Below, in pieces: positions 1 through 8,277 of a DNA stretch of 64,000 nt; positions within the stretch are counted from its first letter, which is position 1; each line of letters begins with the position of its first letter. The position numbers and the translations under genes are program-made. Under the pieces are notes generated by a model. The model worked only from the letters and a program-made list of their open reading frames with translations, had not been told where the DNA came from and did no database searches. The stretch is from MFD01213-c1 sp963704405 (GTDB lineage: Bacteria > Planctomycetota > Phycisphaerae > Tepidisphaerales > Tepidisphaeraceae): assembly GCA_963704405.1 (NCBI GenBank), contig OY969903.1:2542001-2606000 (forward strand). The letters run 5' to 3'.

Positions 1-1655
1 ATCAAGCCGGTTTCCTCCGCGATGGGAATGAAGTCGGCGGGGGAGACCAGGCCGCGCTCGGGGTGCTGCCAGCGAATGAGGGCTTCGAAGGCGCAGATGC
101 GGCGGGTGTCGATGCGGACGATAGGCTGGTAGTGCAGCCGCAGTTCGTGGCGATCGATAGCGCGGCGCAGATCGTTTTCAATCTGCAGAAGTTTTACGGC
201 GGCCGCATGCATGGCGGTGTCGAAGAGCTGGTGGCGCGATTTGCCCAAAGACTTGGCGCGATACATCGCGGTATCTGCATCGCGGAGGACATCCTGAGGG
301 CGCGTATATCCGGTGGAGCTGACGGCGATGCCGATGCTGGCGCTGGCGAAGACTTCGTGGGCGCCGAGATCGAAAGGGGATTTTAGAATCGCAAGGATGC
401 GCTCGGCGACGGAGACGGCGTCGTCGGGAGCTTTGGGGTCTTCGAGGAGGATGGTGAACTCGTCACCGCCGAGCCGGGCGACGGTATCGCTCGGGCGGAG
501 GCAGGCAATGAGGCGCTTGGCGAATCCAAGGAGCAGCTCATCACCGACAACGTGACCGAGGCTGTCGTTGACGCGCTTGAAGCGATCGAGATCGATGAAA
601 AGCACGGCGTAGTGATGGTTTGGATCGCGGGTGACGCGGGCGATGGAGCGCTCGAGGCGATCGTTGAAAAGCACGCGGTTGGGCAGGCCGGTGAGGCCGT
701 CGTGCAGCGCATCGCGGAGGAGCTGTTCTTCGGCGTGCTTGCGATCGGTGATGTCGCTGAGCGAACCGGCCATGCGGATGGCTTTGCCGGATTGATCGTG
801 GACGGCAATGCCGCGGCAAAGCATCCAGCGATAAGTGCCATCGCGGTGCATCATGCGGTGCTCGATGGCGAAGTGCGAGGTCAGACCGTCACGATGGGCG
901 GCGATTGCGGTGGTCAGATTTTCCAGATCATCGGGATGGACCCGGTTGAACCAAAGTTCGGGCAGCGAAGGGAGATCCGCGTTGGGCGTGATGGGGTCCT
1001 GATCGCAGGCGAGCATTTCACGCCAGCGGTCGGAGAAATAAATGTAGCCGGTTTTGAGATCCCAGTCCCAGATGCCGTCGTTGGCGCCGCAGACGGCAAG
1101 CTCATAGCGCTGGCGGCTTTCTCGCAGCGCTTCCTCGGCGAGCTTGCGTGCCGTGATGTCGGACACGAAACCTTCGTAGTAGAGGAAATTGCCCTGGGTG
1201 TCGCGGACTTCGCGGGCAGTTTCGGATATCCAGATAATGCTGCCGTCTTTGCGGTAGACGCGGGCTTCAAAGCCGGAGACGCGGCCATATTCGCGCATGA
1301 TGGTGACGAAGCGCGGACGGGCATCGTTTTCAACATAGAGTTGTCGCTTGATGTCGGCGACGCTGTTCTTCAATTCGTCGGCGGATTCGTAACCGTAGAT
1401 GCGGGCGAGTGCGGGATTGCAATCGAGGTAGGAACCGTCGGCGGTGGTTTGAAACATGCCGTCGGTGGCGTTGTCGAACATGCTGCGGTACTGGTCGGCG
1501 ATTTGTTGAAGGGAAGATTCACGCCGAGCGTTCAGGGAGATTTCGCGGGCGAGGCGGCGATTTTCGGCAATGAGTTCGCTCGTTGCGCAAGCGATGCGTT
1601 CTGCGATGTTCGCTTCGATCTCAGCCGGTGTTGGAGGAGGCGTTGTGGAAAACAT
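1..1655 (-). CDS. PAS-PAS-GGDEF-EAL signalling protein (3' end outside window)
   Basis: The minus strand is open from an ATG at 1655 to the window edge, about 551 codons, so the C-terminus is missing. Two PAS-type sensor domains come first (roughly residues 45-165 and 175-290). A GGDEF domain follows with an intact RLGGDEF motif at 456-470 and an LTGLPNR-type N-terminal signature. The beginning of an EAL domain is then seen (FEAL at 78-89, then PADFIPIAEETG at the edge). The family makes and breaks cyclic di-GMP in response to a signal sensed by PAS. No membrane segment precedes the first PAS domain, so it is probably cytoplasmic. Whether the EAL half is catalytic cannot be judged because it is cut off. 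No clear ribosome binding site precedes the start. Confidence 0.93.
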   Translation of the reverse strand, partial: MFSTTPPPTPAEIEANIAERIACATSELIAENRRLAREISLNARRESSLQQIADQYRSMFDNATDGMFQTTADGSYLDCNPALARIYGYESADELKNSVADIKRQLYVENDARPRFVTIMREYGRVSGFEARVYRKDGSIIWISETAREVRDTQGNFLYYEGFVSDITARKLAEEALRESRQRYELAVCGANDGIWDWDLKTGYIYFSDRWREMLACDQDPITPNADLPSLPELWFNRVHPDDLENLTTAIAAHRDGLTSHFAIEHRMMHRDGTYRWMLCRGIAVHDQSGKAIRMAGSLSDITDRKHAEEQLLRDALHDGLTGLPNRVLFNDRLERSIARVTRDPNHHYAVLFIDLDRFKRVNDSLGHVVGDELLLGFAKRLIACLRPSDTVARLGGDEFTILLEDPKAPDDAVSVAERILAILKSPFDLGAHEVFASASIGIAVSSTGYTRPQDVLRDADTAMYRAKSLGKSRHQLFDTAMHAAAVKLLQIENDLRRAIDRHELRLHYQPIVRIDTRRICAFEALIRWQHPERGLVSPADFIPIAEETGL

Positions 1656-1861
1656 ACCGCGTGTCTCGTTGCACAGAACTCACAAGATTTGTGTCGGCGG
1701 AATGTTAGCATCGACTTTATGCGATTTGTGTAGTTGCTGGCGGGGATGGGATTTGCGCGCCTAATACTTGCGCAGCATCAGCCAGTAAATGTGACGGAAA
1801 ATTGCAAATTGCATAGTTTGGCGGCAGATATTCAGGCCATTAGCAAGATACCGTTTTATTA

Positions 1862-3244
1862 TCAGATATAGGTGAGCATTTCCTGCCGTTCGTCTTCTGA
1901 GACGCGATAAAAACCTTTGGTCCATTCTTTGTATTTTTGCTCGGCGTAAATCTGTTGAAAGGATGAGCCGAAGGCTTCGGTGACGAGCTCGTCGGATTCG
2001 AAGGCGCGGACTGCATCGAGGAGGGTTTGGGGGAGGCGGGTGACGCGGCGTTTCTCGACATCGTGGGCGCTGAGGGTGTAGAGATTGTCATTGAGGGGCT
2101 CGCCGGGGTCGAGATTTTTTTCGATGCCTTCCAGTCCGGCGGCCAGAGAGAGGGCGGCGGCGAGATAGGGGTTGACGCTCATGTCGACGGCGCGGTTTTC
2201 GACGCAGGGGCGGCTCATGGGGAGGCGGAGCATGGCGCTGCGATTATTGCGGCCATAACAGCGGAGGACGGGGGCCCAGCTCATTTCAGATAAATCGCCC
2301 TGGGCGATGAGGCCTTTGTAGGAATTAAACGTTGGACAGCAGACAGCCGTGAGCGCGGGGGCGTGTTTGAGAATGCCGGCGACAAAGTTGAGACACAGTT
2401 TGGAGCATTTCAGTCCGTACTTTTCGGCCATCGGATCGGGCTTTTCACCGGGAAGGAAAATGTTCTTTCCGGTTTTGATGTCGGAGAGAGACATATTGAA
2501 GTGTGCGCCGCTTCGAAAATCATTGGCGAAGGGTTTCGGCATGAACGTGGCGATGGCGCCGATCGACTGCGCAACTTCCTTGGCCATGAGGCGGAGGAAG
2601 ATGAGGCGATCGGCCATGGTGAGGGCGTCGGTGTAGTGGAAGTCGAATTCGTATTGGCCTTTGCCGCATTCCTGGTCGAAGCTGTGCATGCCCCAGCCGA
2701 GCTGTTCGATGTAACGGCACATGGGGTCGAGGAATTCCATCGACATGAGCGTTTGGCGGACATCGTAGCAGGCGTTGCCGCCTTTGTAGGGGATGGGAGC
2801 AAGGGGCGCGTATTTGCCGTGCTCGTCTTTTTTCAGGACGTAGAATTCGGGTTCGATGCCGAGGTTGAGGACGAAGCCGAGGTCTTTGGCGCGGGCAACC
2901 ATCTTGCCCAGGAGGACGCGGCTGTCGGCGTGATAGGGATGGCCGTGATAGTGGGTGTCGGCCATCATCCATGCAAATCGCTTGTCCCAGGGAAAGACGA
3001 CGCAGCTTTTGAGATCGGGGACGGTGACGCATTCATCTTCCTGCGGGCCGACAAGACCCATGCCTTCGACAGCGCCGACGGTGTAAAGCTCGGAGCCTTC
3101 GCACATTTCTTCGAACTTGGCCATCGGGACGCACTTGGCTTTGGGGATGCCGTGCACGTCGACATATGAGGCGAAGACATATTGAACGCCTTCGGCAAGA
3201 AGTTTGGTTTTGAGGGAGGAGATTTCGTTGTGGGTGGGGGGCAT
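1862..3244 (-). CDS. Glutamine synthetase family protein (GlnT / class III-like)
   Basis: A 460-residue glutamine-synthetase fold protein. The N-terminal beta-grasp part contains a YVDVHGIPKAK segment and the catalytic part contains EPEFYVL, GKGQYEFDF and NNRSAMLRLP, the conserved metal and nucleotide-binding stretches of the family. The start at 3244 (MPPTHNEIS) is chosen because the longer reading frame runs back into the upstream gene. It resembles the GlnT-type enzymes of rhizobia rather than the main GlnA. Such relatives include true ammonia-assimilating enzymes and gamma-glutamylmethylamide synthetases, so the amine substrate is uncertain. It lies 41 bases after a creatininase-family gene on the same strand, probably in one transcript from the sigma-54 promoter at 4159-4174. 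A role in capturing ammonia or an amine released by that pathway is inference. Confidence 0.9.
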   Translation of the reverse strand: MPPTHNEISSLKTKLLAEGVQYVFASYVDVHGIPKAKCVPMAKFEEMCEGSELYTVGAVEGMGLVGPQEDECVTVPDLKSCVVFPWDKRFAWMMADTHYHGHPYHADSRVLLGKMVARAKDLGFVLNLGIEPEFYVLKKDEHGKYAPLAPIPYKGGNACYDVRQTLMSMEFLDPMCRYIEQLGWGMHSFDQECGKGQYEFDFHYTDALTMADRLIFLRLMAKEVAQSIGAIATFMPKPFANDFRSGAHFNMSLSDIKTGKNIFLPGEKPDPMAEKYGLKCSKLCLNFVAGILKHAPALTAVCCPTFNSYKGLIAQGDLSEMSWAPVLRCYGRNNRSAMLRLPMSRPCVENRAVDMSVNPYLAAALSLAAGLEGIEKNLDPGEPLNDNLYTLSAHDVEKRRVTRLPQTLLDAVRAFESDELVTEAFGSSFQQIYAEQKYKEWTKGFYRVSEDERQEMLTYI

Positions 3245-3285
3245 GGGCTTCCTTTTTAAACTCGTAACGCGTGACCGGCAGTCGA

Positions 3286-4116
3286 TTAGTCCCCTCTTCC
3301 TGTGGAAGCGGGAACTGGAGGGCGGCTCCATGAGAGCGGCGACTCTTCTGTTCGGGCGGCAGTGACAAACGTTGTCAGGGCTTCACACATTTCAATGAAT
3401 AGCTTTTTCCCGTCTTCGGCGGTGGCGCGGGTGGGGTGGCCGGTCAGGCCGTTGGTGCTGGTTTGGGGGACGACATAGGTGAATACTTTCCCGGCGGTGC
3501 GGTCGGGGTCGTCTTTGATTCTGTCGAGGCGAACACTGGCGGGGTCGAGATACATCATGAGAGCGGTTTCGGCGCGGTTGGCATGGAAATCTTCGCCGTC
3601 ATCGATGAATTGGTTCCAGATGCTTCTGGTGAATTCGAAGCTGTTTTTCAGGCCGATCTGGAAATGACCGGCATGATCAAAACGGATGCGGTCAATCGCG
3701 CAGCGCAAGGTTGAAGTATTGCCCCAATGAGAATTGACGATCAACAGTCGCTTAAAACCGGTTCGGATCAGAAAGCCGGCGATCTCGCGAATCGTTAATG
3801 CAAGCGTTTCAGGAAAAAGTGAGATAGTCCCCGGCCAGCGGTCCGTGTGGCCGAGGGAGCAGCCGTAATCGATCGTGGGGAGCACGGGAACGCCGGTCCT
3901 GGCTGAGGCGTAGAGGCAACATGCCGTGGCGAAGACGGAATCGGTGTTGAGCGGAAGATGCGGGCCGTGTTGCTCGGTGGCGCCGAGCGGCAGAAGAACC
4001 ATATCTCCGCCGCGGTTGCGCAGGGATTCGACTTCCGGCCAGGTCAGCCTGTCCCAACAGACCGGCCGGGCCTCGGTCAGGTGCGCGACGATGTCGATAA
4101 GCGCTGACGAAGACAT
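3286..4116 (-). CDS. Creatininase-family amidohydrolase
   Basis: A 276-residue member of the creatininase family of metal-dependent amidohydrolases, which includes creatininase, FAPy deformylase and MftE. The metal-binding signature ATEQHGPHLPL is near residues 46-56 with an Asp in the following NTDS. WPGTISL, NSHWGNT and a downstream RAETALMM Glu follow in family order. It lacks the YGYKS and GHFEN signatures of true creatininase found in the second homologue at 6686-7453, so its substrate is probably different. It is first gene of a two-gene unit with the glutamine synthetase and sits 42 bases downstream of a sigma-54 promoter match. Creatinine itself is not claimed as substrate. Confidence 0.85.
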   Translation of the reverse strand: MSSSALIDIVAHLTEARPVCWDRLTWPEVESLRNRGGDMVLLPLGATEQHGPHLPLNTDSVFATACCLYASARTGVPVLPTIDYGCSLGHTDRWPGTISLFPETLALTIREIAGFLIRTGFKRLLIVNSHWGNTSTLRCAIDRIRFDHAGHFQIGLKNSFEFTRSIWNQFIDDGEDFHANRAETALMMYLDPASVRLDRIKDDPDRTAGKVFTYVVPQTSTNGLTGHPTRATAEDGKKLFIEMCEALTTFVTAARTEESPLSWSRPPVPASTGRGD

Positions 4117-4158
4117 GCGAGCTGAGGCCTCTCCGCTGACGAACCCGGTGTTGAACTT

Positions 4159-4174
4159 TGCAATGGTTGTGCCG
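4159..4174 (-). promoter_or_regulatory. Putative sigma-54 (-24/-12) promoter for creatininase-family gene and GS
   Basis: Read on the minus strand this is CGGCACAACCATTGCA. It matches the RpoN consensus TGGCACG-N4-TTGCW with the GG (4173-4172) and GC (4161-4160) exactly 10 bases apart, differing mainly in the leading T. It lies 42 bases upstream of the ATG at 4116, a sensible leader length. The activator binding site was not identified. Confidence 0.65.
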
Positions 4175-4306
4175 ATGCGCCAATCGCATCCAGATGCCAG
4201 TATGCTGTCATCTCACTGCGCAACGATTAAGCGATGGTCGCCCGCGCCATTGCCGACCGCCTAGCGATTGCGCGGCCAATACATCGATTCGTGCCGCATT
4301 TGTCTT

Positions 4307-4321
4307 GGGCACTTTCTTTGC
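4307..4321 (+). promoter_or_regulatory. Putative sigma-54 (-24/-12) promoter for the Rieske unit
   Basis: The sequence GGGCACTTTCTTTGC has GG (4308-4309) and GC (4320-4321) with the 10-base gap required by RpoN, together with the GGCAC and TTTGC context. It lies about 180 bases upstream of the ATG at 4500. The leading T of the consensus is replaced by G, so it is weaker than the other two sites. Confidence 0.5.
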
Positions 4322-4379
4322 GGTCTGAGTTGTTAATTGCCTGTGGCTGTTTGTTCCATGAAGGATGAAATGAAAGACT

Positions 4380-4470
4380 GGCCCACGAAGGGACACGAAG
4401 AGACACGAATGGGAGAATCGTACTTTTCCATCTTTAACTCTTCGTGCTGATTCGTGCTCCTTCGTGGGCT
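4380..4470. repeat. Long imperfect palindrome (CACGAAG family)
   Basis: The left arm (4380-4410) is built from GCCCACGAAGG and ACACGAA units. The right arm (4441-4470) is its reverse complement with small differences, ending TTCGTGGGCT. It can form a long hairpin in the leader between the putative promoter and the Rieske start. It resembles REP/MITE-like dispersed palindromes. Only one copy is in the window. Confidence 0.75.
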
Positions 4471-4499
4471 TTTTGTTCTTTCTGATGTTGGAGTTGTCG

Positions 4500-5750
4500 A
4501 TGTCTTTGGTCCAAATCTCGACGCCGTTAACGGATATTCACGAACGAATTCTTGCGACGGCGGACTTGCCTTTGCAGGAGGCGGTTACGTTTCCGCCGCG
4601 GGCGTATACGGATCCGGTGCATTATGAGTTTGAGGTGGATCGGATTCTGAAGCGAGAATGGCTCAGCGTGGGGCATGTGTCGCAGATTCCGAAGGCGGGG
4701 GATTATTTCAATCTGGATTTGCTGGGCGAGCCGATGGTCGTGGTGCGGGGGAAGGATGAGGTGGTTCGGGTGTTGTCGCGGGTATGTCCGCATCGGGGGA
4801 TGGATGTGAATCCGACGGAGTTTGGCGGCGCGGCGAAGGGGAATGCGCGGTTTTTATTGTGTCCATATCATTTCTGGAGTTTTGATCTGGATGGAAGATG
4901 CAAGGGTGCGCCGGAAATGCAGAAGGCGGCGGGTTTCAACCGCAAGGACGTGGGGCTGCCGCAGTTTCGGAGCGAGGTTTGGAATGGGTTTATTTTTGTG
5001 ACATTTGCAGGGGATATTCCGCCGGTGCATGAGACGTATGAAAAGTTGAGTGCGAAGCTGGCGGAGTACCAGTTGGGGAACCTGGAAGTGGTGACGGAAC
5101 TGGAATGGGATTGCGCATTTAACTGGAAAGTGATCGTCGAGAATTTTGCAGAATGTTATCACCATCTTGGGGCGCATCTGAAGACATTTGAGCCGCTTTT
5201 CCCGGCAAAGACGTGCTGGTCGGAAGGGGAGAATGCGATGTTCACGGTGGCGCATCTGCCGCTGCTTCCGCGGCTGGCGGAAGAGGTGTTGCAGGGAGAA
5301 TCGGATCTGCGGACGTTTGTAGATATCCCGACAGTAAAAGCTGAGAACCTGGTGCAGTGGTTTGTGTATGTGGGGTATCCGACGTTTTTGTTGTTCGTTG
5401 CGCCGGATCGGGTGTTCTGGTATCGGGTGCTGCCGGATGGACCGCAGCGGGTGAAGTTGCTGACGACGATCATGGTGCATCCGGATGCGAAGAAGATGCC
5501 GGACTTTGAAAAGCGGCTGGCGGCTGAGGTGGAGATGCTGAAGACGTTTCATATGGAAGATATGGAAGTGTGCGTGGCGGTGCAAAAGGGAATGAATTCT
5601 TCCGCGTATAGCTCGGGAAGATTGAGCCACCTGGAAGTTCCGATCTGGCATATTCAGAGGTATCTGGGGAGGAAGATTCGGGAAGCGGCGAATGTGCCGA
5701 TGGCGAGCGGGGCGATTGCCTACTCGGCGGAATGCCCGGGGTGTGATTAG
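4500..5750 (+). CDS. Rieske [2Fe-2S] oxygenase, large (alpha) subunit
   Basis: A 416-residue ring-hydroxylating-type oxygenase subunit. The Rieske cluster ligands are CPHRG (about residue 96) and CPYHFW (about residue 121). The mononuclear iron site is ENFAECYHHLGAH (about residues 214-226) plus a C-terminal Asp in HMEDMEVC. The start at 4500 is chosen for a GGAG nine bases upstream. An earlier in-frame ATG would add only hydrophobic residues with no binding site. The YHHLGAH motif recalls the family that demethylates or hydroxylates quaternary amines (GbcA/CntA type), but the substrate is not known. No reductase or ferredoxin gene adjoins it, so electron partners must be elsewhere. Its place among creatininases suggests an N-methylated or guanidino substrate (inference). 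Confidence 0.9.
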   Translation: MSLVQISTPLTDIHERILATADLPLQEAVTFPPRAYTDPVHYEFEVDRILKREWLSVGHVSQIPKAGDYFNLDLLGEPMVVVRGKDEVVRVLSRVCPHRGMDVNPTEFGGAAKGNARFLLCPYHFWSFDLDGRCKGAPEMQKAAGFNRKDVGLPQFRSEVWNGFIFVTFAGDIPPVHETYEKLSAKLAEYQLGNLEVVTELEWDCAFNWKVIVENFAECYHHLGAHLKTFEPLFPAKTCWSEGENAMFTVAHLPLLPRLAEEVLQGESDLRTFVDIPTVKAENLVQWFVYVGYPTFLLFVAPDRVFWYRVLPDGPQRVKLLTTIMVHPDAKKMPDFEKRLAAEVEMLKTFHMEDMEVCVAVQKGMNSSAYSSGRLSHLEVPIWHIQRYLGRKIREAANVPMASGAIAYSAECPGCD

Positions 5751-5771
5751 GAGCTACGAATTAGTGCTTTT

Positions 5772-6541
5772 ATGCAAGCGACTGCGGAATCACATTTTTC
5801 TGTCTCCGATGGCTTTCGCGATAAGGCGGAATTGCCGGAAATGGTGGTGGTTCCTGGCGGATCGTTTTGGATGGGGACGGGGGATGAGGATGATAAATTT
5901 GCGAGTTTGGTGGAGAAGCCGCGGCATCTCGTGGAGATTGGGAGGCCATTTGCGGTGGGGCGGTTCCCGGTGACATTTGAGGAGTGGGATGTTTTTGCGG
6001 ATTTGAATGCCGGGCGCATCGGCCGGCTGATCGGGGATGGGGACGGGGAAAATTGCCGGTGTTTAATGTGAGCTGGAAGGATGCGATGGAGTATGTTCAT
6101 TGGATATCCGTGCGGACGGGACGGCGGTATCGATTGCTGAGCGAGGCGGAATGGGAATATTGCTGCCGCGCGGGGAGCGAGGGGGTGTTTGCGATGGGAT
6201 CGCGTATTTCGGTGGATGATGCAAATTATCTGTATACAGATTTTCGGGAGAAGCCGGGTCTGGGCAGGCCGGTGGCGGTGGGGTCTTATCCGGCGAATGC
6301 GTTTGGATTGTTTGATATGCATGGGAACGTGTGTGAGTTGGTGGCGGATGAGTGGCATTCTGATTACCAGGGGGCAGCTGGGGATGGCGCGGTTCGGGGG
6401 TCGGGAGAGCAAGGATGGAGGGTTGTGCGGAACGGGGGGTGGGATGCCATGCCGCGGATTTTGAGGTGTGCATTTCGGGATTGGATGAAGTGGGATTTGA
6501 GAGTGGACAATGTGGGATTTCGAGTGGCGTGTGATATTTGA
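5772..6541 (+). CDS. Formylglycine-generating enzyme (FGE/SUMF1)-family protein, frameshifted
   Basis: The N-terminal half (from 5772) carries MVVVPGGSFWMGT and the rest, from another frame, carries VSWKDAMEY, RLLSEAEWEY, FGLFDMHGNVCE and VRNGGWD, all hallmarks of the FGE-sulfatase family. The two halves join as DLNAGAHRPADRGWGRG if one G is restored in the G run at 6012-6014, giving about 256 residues. The family includes formylglycine generators, sulfoxide synthases such as EgtB and many proteins of unknown role. It starts 21 bases after the Rieske gene, so the two are probably co-transcribed, an unusual pairing. The frameshift matches the error pattern seen throughout the window. Confidence 0.8.
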
Positions 6542-6685
6542 GCTGCGATGGGTAATAGGTATCAGTTTTATATTTGGGATGCAGATTAAGTGGTTTGCGG
6601 CCTAACACCGCTGGGCAGGCGCTGATTTCTTTCGCTTGCCACGAAGCATTGAACAGGAAGCCGTCATATCGCAACTGGAGATTGG

Positions 6686-7453
6686 ATGCCTGATTTGAAC
6701 ATTGTGGCGGAGATGACCTGGCCGGAATTGGCGAAGAGGTTTAGGGAGAATCCGGTGATTTTTGTTCCGTGTGGGGCGACGGAGCAGCATGGGCCGCACC
6801 TGCCGCTGGGAGTGGATGTTTATCTGTCGACGGCGGTAGCTTCGACAGTGGCGAAGAAGGTGAATGGACTGGTTGCGCCGACGATTCCTTATGGGTATAA
6901 GTCGATGCCGCGGTCGGGGGGCGGGGCACTGTTTCCGGGGACGATCAATCTGGATGGGCATACGCTTTCAAGTATCGTGTGCGATGTGGCACGGGAATGG
7001 GTGCGGCATGGGGCGCAGCGAATTGTTTTTTTTGACGGGCATTTTGAAAATCAATGGTTCATCACCGAGGGGATCGACTTGGCGATGCGGGAACTGCGGC
7101 TGGCGGATTTGCGCATGATGCGGTTGCAATATTGGGATTTCTTCACGGAAGAAACATTGAAGAAGGTGTTTCCATCAGGGGATTTTTCAAGTATCGCACT
7201 GGAACATGCGGCGGTAATTGAAACCTCTTTGATGCTGCACTTTCGACCGGATTTGGTGCGGGTGGATCTGATTCCGGATCATCCGTCGGCCAATCCGCCA
7301 CCGTATGATGTGTTTCCGGCGCAGAGGAGCTTTGTGCCGGAGTCGGGGGCGCTGATTACGGCGGCGGGGGCTTCGGCGGAAAAGGGGAGGATCATGGTGG
7401 AGCAGATTGGGCCGGATATTGCGGCGGCGGTGAGGAAGACTTTTGGGGTTTGA
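6686..7453 (+). CDS. Creatininase (creatinine amidohydrolase)
   Basis: A 255-residue protein with a strong match to Pseudomonas-type creatininase. It has GATEQHGPHLPLGVDV (metal ligands near residues 31-46), PYGYKSMPRSGGG, FPGTINLDG, FDGHFENQWFITEG (His and Glu ligands near residues 119-122), YWDF and PPYDVFPA, in the same order and spacing I recall for that enzyme. The family reaction is reversible hydrolysis of creatinine to creatine by a two-metal centre in the cytoplasm. No creatinase or sarcosine oxidase gene is nearby, so the creatine would need another route. The adjacent Rieske oxygenase and the guanidine carboxylase cluster are candidates (inference). The start at 6686 has a modest purine-rich stretch upstream. 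Confidence 0.85.
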   Translation: MPDLNIVAEMTWPELAKRFRENPVIFVPCGATEQHGPHLPLGVDVYLSTAVASTVAKKVNGLVAPTIPYGYKSMPRSGGGALFPGTINLDGHTLSSIVCDVAREWVRHGAQRIVFFDGHFENQWFITEGIDLAMRELRLADLRMMRLQYWDFFTEETLKKVFPSGDFSSIALEHAAVIETSLMLHFRPDLVRVDLIPDHPSANPPPYDVFPAQRSFVPESGALITAAGASAEKGRIMVEQIGPDIAAAVRKTFGV

Positions 7454-7545
7454 TTTTCTGGGGATAGTGGTTGTTTTGTGGCGTGGGTTTGGGCCGCAAG
7501 CGCGTGTTATGGTAAAGCGTTTGGACGTTTGGAATGTTTCGCGAT

Positions 7546-8277
7546 TTAAATTTGAGGCTGGTGAAGCAGTTCTTCGGGGGTGCTGACGATGGTTCCTTCT
7601 CGCCAGGGATGGGTGGAGTGGTCGATTCGCCAGGCACCGGTGTTTGTTTGGGTGGCGTGGGAGATTTCCATCTGGAAAAGGTTATTCGCGACGGTGATTT
7701 GTGGTTGGGTGTTGAGGAGAGATTGCAGCGAGGGGGCGGCGGGGAGGTGGGCGCGGTGGTCATGGGCGTAGATGAGGTGATTGGCGACAGAGACGATTAG
7801 GCCGCGTTGGAGGGGGATGGTTTTGATCGGGGCGGCGTCGCCGATGCGTTGCCAGATTTCGATGTAGGGTTCTTCTACGCCGTCTTCCTGCATCAGGGTT
7901 TGTTCGGGGTTCAGGTAGATGAGATGGCCGATGTCTCGGTTGCCGTTGGGCGGTTGGTAATCGATGTCGCGCTGCCAGTGGAAGGCGTCGCCTATCTTTC
8001 CCAGCTTTCCGGCGAAACCTTGTTGGGTGGAGAGCCATCTTTGTTGGTCGCTGTTGCATTGCTTCAGGGATTGGACGCCGGCGAAGGAGGGACGATCGGC
8101 AGGGATGCGGATGTCGGCGTAGTAGCCGTCGGCCTGGGTCCAGATGACTGTGGTAGTGAGGTCCTGGCGGCCGCCGGGCCAGCGGATGGATCGGCGCTTC
8201 CAGGTTCCTTTCAGGGATTCTAAGGTGACGGGGAGGATTTCTTTGTGGGATGGGTTCAACTTGGGTTTGGTGTGCAA
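7546..8277 (-). CDS. Conserved hypothetical protein
   Basis: About 243 residues, not recognised with confidence. The composition is soluble and rich in aromatic and charged residues, with segments such as KRRSIRWPGGRQD, DGYYADIRIPADRP, QGFAGKLG, HWQRDIDYQPPNGNRDIG and EPYIEIWQRIGD that look like a conserved beta-rich fold. No signal peptide or membrane segment is seen. The assigned start is a TTG at 8277. The frame stays open upstream, so the true start could be earlier. It lies between the creatininase and the transporter genes and is transcribed against both, so it may have its own promoter. Confidence 0.6.
   Translation of the reverse strand: MHTKPKLNPSHKEILPVTLESLKGTWKRRSIRWPGGRQDLTTTVIWTQADGYYADIRIPADRPSFAGVQSLKQCNSDQQRWLSTQQGFAGKLGKIGDAFHWQRDIDYQPPNGNRDIGHLIYLNPEQTLMQEDGVEEPYIEIWQRIGDAAPIKTIPLQRGLIVSVANHLIYAHDHRAHLPAAPSLQSLLNTQPQITVANNLFQMEISHATQTNTGAWRIDHSTHPWREGTIVSTPEELLHQPQI

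Larger units (their letters stand above)
4117..4499. other. Divergent intergenic region with two sigma-54-like promoters and a palindrome
   Basis: This 383-base gap separates the minus-strand creatininase-family/GS unit from the plus-strand Rieske unit. It contains a minus-strand sigma-54 match at 4159-4174, a plus-strand match at 4307-4321 and a long imperfect palindrome at 4380-4470 that would lie in the Rieske 5' leader. No convincing gene is seen in it. Confidence 0.6.

Noticed and set aside
552..1733. 393-codon plus-strand open frame at the left edge
   Set aside because: It is the antisense of the PAS-GGDEF-EAL gene, whose catalytic motifs are unmistakable on the minus strand.
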